Shown here one piece after another: positions 19,917 through 27,326 of a stretch of DNA of 64,000 nt. Position 1 is the first letter of the stretch; each line of letters opens with the position of its first letter. Below the pieces are notes generated by a model that did no database searches, was not told the origin of the DNA, and was given only the letters and a program-made list of their open reading frames with translations. A program made the position numbers and the translations under genes. Source of the stretch: Bacteroidales bacterium UBA1680 (GTDB taxonomy: Bacteria; Bacteroidota; Bacteroidia; Bacteroidales; UBA932); NCBI GenBank assembly GCA_002320605.1, contig DCKG01000022.1, positions 136,943 through 200,942 on the forward strand, written 5' to 3'.

Positions 19917-21125
19917 ATGAATATGAACATCAACAAGAAATCTGCAATGGCATTGCTTGTAGGAATGGCACTGCTTGCAGCATCTGCTTTAGCCTCCGCT
20001 CAGGAACAGGGGCAGAAAAAGGAAAAGAAAGCTTGGGAAATCGGAGCCGGCGTTTCCGGGATGAACTACGTCAGGACGACCGTTTACGATTTTGAGCAAC
20101 TCTCCAATGGCGAATACCGCTTCAAGCTTGAGGACAAACATCTTTACGGCGGCCCAAATCTCTACGTTGCCAGAGAACTTACGCCATGGCTCTATGTGGA
20201 TGCCCAGGGCACATTCGGCATCGCAAGGTACAGGACGGACAATGGTGACAAGATGGGATATTCAATTCTCGTCGGACCCGGTCTTCAGTTCAGGCCTTTC
20301 ACCAAGAGCGATTGGATTGTTCCTTATGCGAGGGTCGGCATAAACTATTTTTGGAAGAACTTCGATGCTGTCTACATAGGCAAGTTCAAGAATGACCCTA
20401 CTGGTCAGGCCAAGTGGGAGGCTGAAGATGAGTGGAACAAGTCTCTGAGTGAAGACAAAGACAGATATATTCCCGTAACGGCAGGCCTTGGCGTCATAGG
20501 CTGGGTGAGTAACAGAATAGGCATCGGCATCCAAGCAGACTACAACTACGATCTCGGGGGCAAAGGCAAGAATTTCGCACAGGGTACGGCTAGGCTCATC
20601 TACAGATTTGGTGGCAAGGACAAGCGTCGCGCTACAGCAGAAAAATACTATGCGGGCATTCCAGAGAAGATCCAGTACGTCGAGAAGATCGTTGAAAAGC
20701 CTGTGGAGGTCGAGAAGATTGTGGAGAAGGAGATTCCTTCAAAGGAGCTTCTTGCCGAAATCGTGCAGAACGTGAACTTCGACTTCGACAAGGACATAAT
20801 CACGAGCGAGTCCGCAGCTGTCCTCGACACAGTGGCGGATGTCATCAGCCACTATCCTAAGGCAAGGTTCCTAATCGCAGGCTACACTGATGCAAGGGGG
20901 ACAGAAAGCTACAATGAAGATCTTTCAATACGTAGAGCAAAGGCTGTCTACCAGGCCCTTGTCGACAGGGGAGTAAACGAGAGCCAGCTGGTTTACAGAG
21001 GCTTCGGCAAACGTAACTCTCTTGTCCCTTACAAAGCTTCGCACGCCGAACGCCGTGGCGACCGTAAGGTTGTCCTTGAGGTGGTTACGGACGACATGTT
21101 CTGGAATTTCCTCAAGAGCAGGTAA
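19917..21125 (+). CDS. OmpA-family outer membrane protein
   Basis: 402 residues. The signal peptide (about 1-29) ends in ALASAQ. An N-terminal beta-barrel (about 35-235) of OmpA/porin type is followed by a charged linker with repeated VEKIVEKPVEVEK, then a C-terminal OmpA peptidoglycan-binding domain (about 285-390). That domain has VNFDFDKDIITSES, GYTDARGTESYN and LSIRRAKAVYQAL, the Asp and Arg that bind diaminopimelate. The protein ties the outer membrane to peptidoglycan. It lies 9 nt behind the third collagen-like gene and so is probably co-expressed. ATGs at 19917 and 19923 are both possible. Confidence 0.9.
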   Translation: MNMNINKKSAMALLVGMALLAASALASAQEQGQKKEKKAWEIGAGVSGMNYVRTTVYDFEQLSNGEYRFKLEDKHLYGGPNLYVARELTPWLYVDAQGTFGIARYRTDNGDKMGYSILVGPGLQFRPFTKSDWIVPYARVGINYFWKNFDAVYIGKFKNDPTGQAKWEAEDEWNKSLSEDKDRYIPVTAGLGVIGWVSNRIGIGIQADYNYDLGGKGKNFAQGTARLIYRFGGKDKRRATAEKYYAGIPEKIQYVEKIVEKPVEVEKIVEKEIPSKELLAEIVQNVNFDFDKDIITSESAAVLDTVADVISHYPKARFLIAGYTDARGTESYNEDLSIRRAKAVYQALVDRGVNESQLVYRGFGKRNSLVPYKASHAERRGDRKVVLEVVTDDMFWNFLKSR

Positions 21126-21142
21126 CCGTTTCCCCGGAAAAG

Positions 21143-21174
21143 TTTGAGATTTTGAATATTTATCTGTAAATTTG
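21143..21174 (+). promoter_or_regulatory. promoter of the rpsL-rpsG-fusA-rpsJ operon
   Basis: TTTG at 21143-21146, exactly 20 nt, then TAAATTTG at 21167-21174: a complete match to the Bacteroidota sigma-ABfr consensus. It lies about 50 nt before rpsL. Confidence 0.8.
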
Positions 21175-21224
21175 CAGCCCCAAATATTTTGGGACATACA
21201 TAAATATTACATTTACAATAGTTT

Positions 21225-21605
21225 ATGCCAACAATTCAACAATTAGTTCGTAAAGGACGCGAGACTGCGACTTACAGCAGCAAGTCTCGTGCGCTGGACG
21301 CATGTCCTCAGAAGCGTGGCGTATGTCTTCGTGTTTACACGACGACACCTAAGAAACCTAACTCAGCGATGAGGAAGGTGGCAAGGGTGCGCCTAACGAA
21401 CGCAAAAGAGGTCAATGCGTACATCCCAGGCGAGGGACACAACCTTCAGGAACACAGCATCGTGCTGGTTCGCGGGGGGCGTGTGAAGGATCTCCCTGGC
21501 GTGCGCTACCACATCCTTAGAGGTGCTTTGGATACTGCTGGCGTGGAAGGCAGGACTCAGTCCCGTTCTCTCTACGGAGCGAAAAGGCCAAAGAAATCTA
21601 AGTAG
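21225..21605 (+). CDS. rpsL: 30S ribosomal protein S12
   Basis: 126 residues, full length and highly conserved (PTIQQLVRKGR, TTTPKKPNSAMRKVARVRL, GRVKDLPGVRYH). S12 sits at the decoding centre of the 30S subunit. The Lys in PKKPNS, whose substitution gives streptomycin resistance, is the wild-type Lys. First gene of the str operon, with rpsG 31 nt downstream. Confidence 0.98.
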   Translation: MPTIQQLVRKGRETATYSSKSRALDACPQKRGVCLRVYTTTPKKPNSAMRKVARVRLTNAKEVNAYIPGEGHNLQEHSIVLVRGGRVKDLPGVRYHILRGALDTAGVEGRTQSRSLYGAKRPKKSK

Positions 21606-21636
21606 TATTATTAATCACTTTTAATTTTAACTCATC

Positions 21637-22113
21637 ATGAGAAAAGCGAAGCCTAAAAAGAGAATTCTACTTCCTGATCCAAAGTTTCACGATGCTGAGG
21701 TGACTCGTTTCGTGAACAACATTATGTTGCAGGGGAAGAAGAGTATCGCGTATTCAATTTTTTACGATGCCATTGACATGGTAGGCGAGAAGATGAAAGA
21801 ATCTGACAAGGCTCCTCTAGATATCTGGAGGAAGGCTCTCGAAAACGTGACCCCTCAGATCGAGGTCAAGTCACGTCGTGTAGGAGGTGCCAACTTCCAA
21901 GTGCCTACGGAGTTGCGTCCGGAGAGGAAAGTCTCTCTCGCAATGAAGAATATGATCAAGTACGCTCGTCAGCGTTCTGGTCATTCAATGGCAGAAAAAC
22001 TCGCTGCCGAGATCATGGCAGCCTATAATAATGAGGGCGGTGCCTTCAAGAGGAAAGAGGACATGCATAAGATGGCCGAAGCAAACAAGGCATTTGCTCA
22101 TTTCCGTTTCTAA
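21637..22113 (+). CDS. rpsG: 30S ribosomal protein S7
   Basis: 158 residues, full length. S7 nucleates assembly of the 30S head by binding the 3' major domain of 16S rRNA. Conserved stretches include PDPKFHDAEVTRFVNNIM, RRVGGANFQVP and the C-terminal HKMAEANKAFAHFRF. It lies between rpsL and fusA as in most bacteria. Confidence 0.98.
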   Translation: MRKAKPKKRILLPDPKFHDAEVTRFVNNIMLQGKKSIAYSIFYDAIDMVGEKMKESDKAPLDIWRKALENVTPQIEVKSRRVGGANFQVPTELRPERKVSLAMKNMIKYARQRSGHSMAEKLAAEIMAAYNNEGGAFKRKEDMHKMAEANKAFAHFRF

Positions 22114-22131
22114 TTTAGCATTGATATTTAG

Positions 22132-24252
22132 ATGGCAACAGCAAAAAGAGATCTTGCTTTTACTAGGAATATCGGCATCATGGCTCACATCGATGCTGGT
22201 AAGACCACCACGTCCGAGCGCATCCTTTTTTACACTGGGAAGACGCATAAGATTGGAGAGGTTCACGATGGCGCAGCCACGATGGACTGGATGGTTCAGG
22301 AACAGGAGCGTGGCATCACCATCACTTCTGCTGCGACCACGGCCTTCTGGCACTATGACGGACATACTTATCAGATCAACCTGATAGACACTCCGGGTCA
22401 CGTAGACTTCACTGTCGAAGTGGAGCGTTCGCTCCGCGTCCTCGACGGGACCATTGCGACTTTCTGCGCAGTAGGGCGTGTGCAGCCTCAGTCTGAGACA
22501 GTTTGGCGTCAGGCTGACAAATATCATGTTCCAAAGATTGCTTACGTTAACAAGATGGATCGCGTGGGTGCTGACTTCCTGGCTTGCGTTGAGGAGATTC
22601 ATGCCAAGCTGGGTGCTACCGCCGTTCCAATCTGCCTGCCTATCGGTTCCGAGGATAAGTTCCGGGGAATAGTTGACCTACTGGATAGGAAGGCAATTTA
22701 TTACGATTCAGGTGAAGAACTGGTTAACTATGAGATAAAGGATGTCCCTGAGGATATGAAAGGGGATGTGGAGATATGGAGAGACAAGCTCGTCGAGGCA
22801 GCCGCCGAATGCGACGAGGCTCTCATGGAGAAATATTTCGAGAATCCTGATTCCTTAACCAATGACGAGATAATCGCTGCTCTGCGCAAGGGTACCATCG
22901 CAATGCAGATAGTCCCTGCCTGCTGCGGCTCTTCATTCAAGAACAAAGGCGTTCAGTTCCTGCTCGACGCAGTGATTCGTTACCTTCCTTCCCCTCTGGA
23001 CAAGGGGGCTACTGTGGGGACAGATCCTGCCACCGGCAATGAGGAAGACCTTCTTCCAGACATCTCACAGCCTTTCTGCGGTCTTGTGTTTAAGATTGCG
23101 ACGGATCCTTTCGTAGGACGCCTGGCTTACTTGAGATGCTACTCTGGAAAGGTGGATGCGGGCTCATATGTCTACAATCCTCGCACCGGAAAGAATGAAA
23201 GAATATCCCGTCTGTATCAGATGCACTCCAATCATCAGAATCCTATCGAGTTCGTTGAGGCAGGTGACATTGCGGCAGCCGTAGGTTTCAAAGACCTGCG
23301 TACCGGCGATACGATTTGCGGCGAGAAACATCCTATAGTCCTTGAGTCAATGGTGTTCCCTGATCCAGTGATTGGAGTCGCCGTGGAACCTAAAACCCAG
23401 GGCGACCTTGACAAACTTGGCATCGCTCTCGGCAAGCTTGCTGAGGAGGATCCTACTTTCAAGGTTAAGGCTGATCCAGAGACTGGCCAGACCGTCATCA
23501 GCGGCATGGGTGAGCTTCACCTCGACATCATCATCGACCGTCTCCGCAGGGAGTTCGGCGTAGAAATTAACGAGGGCGCTCCTCAGGTTAACTACAAAGA
23601 GGCCATCACCGGCACCGTTCAGCATCGTGAGCTTTTCAAGAAGCAGACCGGTGGCCGTGGTAAGTTCGCCGACATCATCGTTGAGATTGGTCCTGCAGAC
23701 GAGGGCGTCACCGGGCTTCAGTTCATCAACGAGGTCAAGGGTGGAAATATTCCTAAGGAATTCATCCCTTGCGTCCAGAAGGGCTTTCAGTCCGCTATGG
23801 CGAATGGCGTGCTCGCCGGCTATGAGGTTCAGTCGATGAAGGTAAGGCTGATAGATGGTTCCTACCATCCGGTAGACTCCGATCAGCTTTCATTCGAGAT
23901 GGCTGGCCGTCTGGCCTTCCGTCACGCTTGCCCTAAGGCTAGCCCAGTACTCCTCGAGCCTATCATGAGCCTCGAAGTCGTTACTCCGGAGGACTACATG
24001 GGAGACATCGTCGGAGACCTGAACCGTCGCCGTGGTCAGATCCAGGCCATGGATTCTACCGCAAACGGCGCTAGGATCGTCAGAGCTTTCGTTCCGCTTG
24101 CAGAGCAGTTTGGATACGTTACTGTTCTCCGTACCCTTTCTTCAGGCCGTGCCACCAGCACGATGACATTCGATCATTATGCACAGGTTCCGCCGGCTCT
24201 TGCTAAGGACATCATAGAGAAGAGCGGTTACAAAGCTCCAGAAGAGGATTAA
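22132..24252 (+). CDS. fusA: elongation factor G
   Basis: 706 residues. Translocation GTPase of the ribosome. The G motifs are AHIDAGKTTTSER (G1), RGITITSAA (G2), DTPGHVDF (G3) and NKMDRVGAD (G4), followed by domains II-V with the usual GMGELHLDII. It starts 18 nt after rpsG. The length is standard, with no sign of a second paralogue (fusA2) or resistance-type rearrangement. Confidence 0.98.
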   Translation: MATAKRDLAFTRNIGIMAHIDAGKTTTSERILFYTGKTHKIGEVHDGAATMDWMVQEQERGITITSAATTAFWHYDGHTYQINLIDTPGHVDFTVEVERSLRVLDGTIATFCAVGRVQPQSETVWRQADKYHVPKIAYVNKMDRVGADFLACVEEIHAKLGATAVPICLPIGSEDKFRGIVDLLDRKAIYYDSGEELVNYEIKDVPEDMKGDVEIWRDKLVEAAAECDEALMEKYFENPDSLTNDEIIAALRKGTIAMQIVPACCGSSFKNKGVQFLLDAVIRYLPSPLDKGATVGTDPATGNEEDLLPDISQPFCGLVFKIATDPFVGRLAYLRCYSGKVDAGSYVYNPRTGKNERISRLYQMHSNHQNPIEFVEAGDIAAAVGFKDLRTGDTICGEKHPIVLESMVFPDPVIGVAVEPKTQGDLDKLGIALGKLAEEDPTFKVKADPETGQTVISGMGELHLDIIIDRLRREFGVEINEGAPQVNYKEAITGTVQHRELFKKQTGGRGKFADIIVEIGPADEGVTGLQFINEVKGGNIPKEFIPCVQKGFQSAMANGVLAGYEVQSMKVRLIDGSYHPVDSDQLSFEMAGRLAFRHACPKASPVLLEPIMSLEVVTPEDYMGDIVGDLNRRRGQIQAMDSTANGARIVRAFVPLAEQFGYVTVLRTLSSGRATSTMTFDHYAQVPPALAKDIIEKSGYKAPEED

Positions 24253-24319
24253 TGAATATGTTGCCGCAGGCTTCCGTAACGGTTCCTGAGGCGGTTTTAT
24301 TGAATAAAATATTTTTGAG

Positions 24320-24625
24320 ATGAGTCAAAAAATCAGAATAAAGCTTAAGTCGTTCGATCACATGCTGGTTGACAAATCAGCATCTAAGATCGTGGACACT
24401 GTGAAATCTACTGGCGCAAAGGTTAACGGACCTATTCCGCTTCCTACAAACAAGAAGATTTTCACTGTCAACCGTTCGACTTTCGTCAACAAGAAGGCTC
24501 GTGAGCAGTTTGAGCTTGACTCTTACTGCAGGCTTCTGGACATCGATGACAGCAATGCGAAAACTGTCGATGCCCTCATGAAGCTTGAGCTTCCTTCTGG
24601 CGTTGAGGTCGAGATCAAGGTCTGA
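24320..24625 (+). CDS. rpsJ: 30S ribosomal protein S10
   Basis: 101 residues, complete (QKIRIKLKSFDHMLVDKSA, GPIPLPTNKKIFTVNRS). S10 is part of the 30S head and of NusB-S10 antitermination complexes. In most Bacteroidota rpsJ is followed directly by rplC and the rest of the S10 cluster. Here it is followed by a promoter, a tRNA and a terminator, so the ribosomal cluster is split at this point. Confidence 0.97.
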   Translation: MSQKIRIKLKSFDHMLVDKSASKIVDTVKSTGAKVNGPIPLPTNKKIFTVNRSTFVNKKAREQFELDSYCRLLDIDDSNAKTVDALMKLELPSGVEVEIKV

Positions 24626-24669
24626 GCCGGTTTAAAGATTAAGATTTAGCCAAAAAGTTCAGAGTAATA

Positions 24670-24701
24670 TTTGGAGCAGAAATTCCAAATGTCTATCTTT
24701 G
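24670..24701 (+). promoter_or_regulatory. promoter of the CAT-anticodon tRNA
   Basis: TTTG at 24670-24673, 20-nt spacer, TATCTTTG at 24694-24701: a consensus Bacteroidota promoter, about 35 nt before the mature tRNA. Confidence 0.7.
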
Positions 24702-24740
24702 ACAGATGAATATCATGACCTGGCTTATTAGTCAGGTTAC

Positions 24741-24814
24741 GGTCCCATAGCTCAGTTGGTTAGAGCATCTGACTCATAATCAGGGGGTCGTAGGATCATG
24801 CCCTACTGGGACCA
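24741..24814 (+). tRNA. tRNA-Met (CAT anticodon)
   Basis: A complete cloverleaf: 7-bp acceptor stem (GGTCCCA / TGGGACC), D arm GCTC/GAGC, anticodon stem-loop with CTCATAA, and T stem GTAGG/CCTAC. CCA is not encoded. The anticodon CAT could be elongator Met or the lysidine-modified Ile2 tRNA; body features favour elongator Met but do not prove it. The T loop is ATCATGC instead of TTCRANY, so the usual T54-A58 pair appears swapped to A54-T58. Confidence 0.9.
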
Positions 24815-24823
24815 CATTCAGCG

Positions 24824-24860
24824 ACAAGCGCTTGCAGACACTCTGCAGGCGCTTGTTTTA
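24824..24860 (+). terminator. rho-independent terminator after the tRNA
   Basis: Fourteen-position stem ACAAGCGCTTGCAG / CTGCAGGCGCTTGT with one T-G wobble and a 5-nt loop, followed by TTTTA. It ends the tRNA transcript and possibly read-through from rpsJ. Confidence 0.8.
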
Positions 24861-24960
24861 GGTTCACCCAGGCTCTCCGCCTTGTCATCACCTCCACCTG
24901 GGGGCGCTCCCAAAGCCCACATCTTCGCTCTCGACGCGATTTAGGCTTCGAGGCAATACG

Positions 24961-24988
24961 AAAAACTCCCGCCAAGCCCGGCGGGAGT
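24961..24988 (-). terminator. terminator of the barrel-protein gene
   Basis: On the minus strand, ACTCCCGCC, a 6-nt loop, GGCGGGAGT and then TTTTT: a strong intrinsic terminator just after the stop of the minus-strand porin-like gene. Confidence 0.85.
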
Positions 24989-25013
24989 AAAATTATGAGT
25001 TGCTAGTATATTC

Positions 25014-25592
25014 CTAGAACAAGAATTCTACGCCAATGTTGAGGCCGTTCCTGCGGACTTTCTCGTCTTTCAGGTTGCCTTTAAGGTCTTTATGAAGGCC
25101 TAAATCGTAGCCTAGGCGCAGACGGATGGCTTCGCTGAACGTGACAGTGCCGCCAAGGCCCCACTGGGCGTCAAAATTCTTAACTGAAAGACGTGATTTG
25201 CTGAAGCCATTTCCGGCGAAACCAATGTTAAAACGAGGACCTGTGAACACGCCAATCCTGACCACGGAACCAGCATCGAAAGAATATTTCAGGTTCAGCG
25301 GCACATTGAAATAATTCAGATGGTATGATTTATCCTCAGTCCCCAGATTCATTTTCTTGCCATAATGCTGATAATATATTCCTGGCTCGAAAGTAAGGCC
25401 TTCAAGGGTTGAAAATGCAACATCGTAATTGGCACCGAAATAGAACCCTGGCATATCATCATAGTTCTTTGGTGCGTCTTTGCCGCCAAAAACGAACTGG
25501 GTGTAGCCACCGCCGAAAGAATACTGAGCGAAAGCATTTGTACCGAGGAGCATTAGAAGCCCTGCGAGTACTAAAGAAAAAAGTTTTTTCAT
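25014..25592 (-). CDS. porin-family outer membrane beta-barrel protein
   Basis: 192 residues. Signal peptide about 1-22 (LLGTNAFAQ). The mature part is a run of amphipathic beta-strands with alternating Tyr, Phe and Gly and ends in GLNIGVEFLF; the terminal Phe is typical of substrates for outer-membrane barrel insertion. It fits the Bacteroidota 'porin family/outer membrane beta-barrel' group of about 190-220 residues (PF13568-like), most of unknown function. Monocistronic, with its own terminator. Confidence 0.83.
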   Translation of the reverse strand: MKKLFSLVLAGLLMLLGTNAFAQYSFGGGYTQFVFGGKDAPKNYDDMPGFYFGANYDVAFSTLEGLTFEPGIYYQHYGKKMNLGTEDKSYHLNYFNVPLNLKYSFDAGSVVRIGVFTGPRFNIGFAGNGFSKSRLSVKNFDAQWGLGGTVTFSEAIRLRLGYDLGLHKDLKGNLKDEKVRRNGLNIGVEFLF

Positions 25593-25653
25593 CTATTAAA
25601 CTTACATTAATAATTCGCCAAATTTATTGAAAATATTTGAAACTTGCTGATAA

Positions 25654-25686
25654 TTGCGGAAATAAATTAAATCTTGTTAAATTTGC
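25654..25686 (+). promoter_or_regulatory. candidate nhaA promoter
   Basis: TTG at 25654-25656, 21-nt spacer, TAAATTTGC at 25678-25686. The -7 box is a full match and the -33 box partial. It lies about 50 nt before the nhaA start. Confidence 0.6.
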
Positions 25687-25734
25687 GGCCGAATTTAAAA
25701 CCAGACAATAAGTACCATATAATAACCTTTAGCA

Positions 25735-27156
25735 ATGAGACTCATTCCAATATATTCTTGGACTAGGGGGATCCGGAACTTCGACCACAGGCGCCGCAAG
25801 TTTTCCAAACAGCCTTGGGCACAAGGCGTCATACTTCTGATATGCGTGGTCGTGGCCATGCTTCTTGCCAATCTTCCGTTCACGAAAGAGTCGTACCATA
25901 GCATTTTGGAAACCGATGTCTCATTGTCTTTCCAGTCGCCTAACGGAGAGCGAATTTTCTTCCCGAAGGGCATGAACGTAGAAGCCCTCATCAACGACAT
26001 CCTGATGACGATCTTCTTCTTCACCGTTGGTCTGGAAATAAGGCGCGAGATGAAAAACGGAGAACTCTCTAGCGTGCGCAAGGCCATGATGCCAGTTATT
26101 GCGGCATTCGGCGGAGTCATAGCTCCTGCTCTCATATTCGCATTGATCAATCACGGCACTGCAGCAAGTTCCGGCTGGGGCATACCGACGGCAACCGACA
26201 TCGCTTTTGCGGTCGGCATATTATCAGTACTTGGAGACAAAGTTCCTGTCTCGCTGAAGGTCTTCCTCACAGCCTTGGCAATTGCTGATGACCTGATAGC
26301 CATTCTGGTCGTGGCCTTCTTTTACGGCGGGACAATTAATCTTGGGCTGCTTGGGATAGCTTTCGTGCTGATTCTTCTTATTCTGCTGATGAATTACCTT
26401 GGTGAGAAAAGACCCTGGTTCTATTTCATTCCAGCTATGGCGATATGGGCGCTGTTCTACTATGCCGGGGTGCACTCCACGATGTCCGGCGTGGTCATGG
26501 CATTCCTTGTGCCTATGGCTCCACGTTATAGCGAGGCGTACATGAAGGTGAAAGGCAAAAGATACATCAAAAGGCTTTATGAATATACCTGCGTGGAAGA
26601 AGGGCTGTTCCCTAACGGCCCGCAGAGGCACTGCCTGAGAAGGTTATCGAATATATCGAAGGACACCATGGGAATGAGCTATCGCTTGGAGCATACGCTC
26701 AGCCCTTGGGTGAATTTTCTCATAATGCCGCTGTTCGCGCTGGCTAATGCAGGCGTTGAGATTCCGGACCTTTCATATTTCAATGTTTTCCAATTCAGCC
26801 AGGAGCTTGGCAGCGTGAGCATGGGCATATTCCTTGGGCTTCTAATAGGAAAGCCTCTGGGAATATCTCTGGCAAGTTTCATCGCGGTGAAGCTGCATGC
26901 CGGAGAGATGCCATCCAAGGCTTCATGGAAAATGCTGATTGCAGTTGCATGCCTAGGCGGCATAGGTTTTACCATGTCTATATTCGTGGACACTCTATCA
27001 TTCGGCGAACAGGCTCCGGAAATCACCGCCAGGCTGCGCGACATGGGTAAGGTGGCGGTGCTGATGGGTTCGCTTTGCGCTGGGATCGTCGGCAGCATAT
27101 TGATAAACATTGTCCATAAGGCGGAGGCTGACAGAGCCAAGAGAGCGATCAGATGA
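25735..27156 (+). CDS. nhaA: Na+/H+ antiporter NhaA
   Basis: 473 residues, about eleven to twelve membrane helices. It exchanges external protons for internal Na+ (or Li+) in the inner membrane for pH and sodium homeostasis. The family signature is clear: VGLEIRREMKNGEL, WGIPTATDIAFAVG and the ion-binding pair ADDLIAI (Asp185, Asp186), equivalent to the paired Asp of E. coli NhaA. A hydrophilic insert of about 40 residues (about 270-310) lies in the middle of the protein, a length seen in other Bacteroidota homologues. Own promoter and own terminator, so monocistronic. Confidence 0.96.
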   Translation: MRLIPIYSWTRGIRNFDHRRRKFSKQPWAQGVILLICVVVAMLLANLPFTKESYHSILETDVSLSFQSPNGERIFFPKGMNVEALINDILMTIFFFTVGLEIRREMKNGELSSVRKAMMPVIAAFGGVIAPALIFALINHGTAASSGWGIPTATDIAFAVGILSVLGDKVPVSLKVFLTALAIADDLIAILVVAFFYGGTINLGLLGIAFVLILLILLMNYLGEKRPWFYFIPAMAIWALFYYAGVHSTMSGVVMAFLVPMAPRYSEAYMKVKGKRYIKRLYEYTCVEEGLFPNGPQRHCLRRLSNISKDTMGMSYRLEHTLSPWVNFLIMPLFALANAGVEIPDLSYFNVFQFSQELGSVSMGIFLGLLIGKPLGISLASFIAVKLHAGEMPSKASWKMLIAVACLGGIGFTMSIFVDTLSFGEQAPEITARLRDMGKVAVLMGSLCAGIVGSILINIVHKAEADRAKRAIR

Positions 27157-27181
27157 TCATTTTCTGACGATGTGGCGTTTT

Positions 27182-27218
27182 ATTCTGCCGGACGGAATTT
27201 CTTTCCGCCCGGCAGAAT
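27182..27218 (+). terminator. terminator after nhaA
   Basis: Stem ATTCTGCCGG-A-CGGAA / TTCCG-C-CCGGCAGAAT with a 5-nt loop; an interrupted T-rich tail follows. Strong hairpin, moderate tail. Confidence 0.75.
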
Positions 27219-27230
27219 TATATCGTTTTA

Positions 27231-27278
27231 TTGTATTAAATGTAAAATTATTGCTACTTTTACATATCGATATCGATA
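27231..27278 (+). promoter_or_regulatory. candidate susC promoter with a 14-bp palindrome
   Basis: TTG at 27231-27233, 21-nt spacer, TACTTTTA at 27255-27262 (near match to the -7 box). Immediately after it lies the perfect palindrome TATCGATATCGATA (27265-27278), which could be an operator at the transcription start. No regulator gene adjoins it. Confidence 0.4.
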
Positions 27279-27326
27279 ATTAATAACTATGCTAATGAAC
27301 TATTACTCATTTTAATCTTTTGTTTC

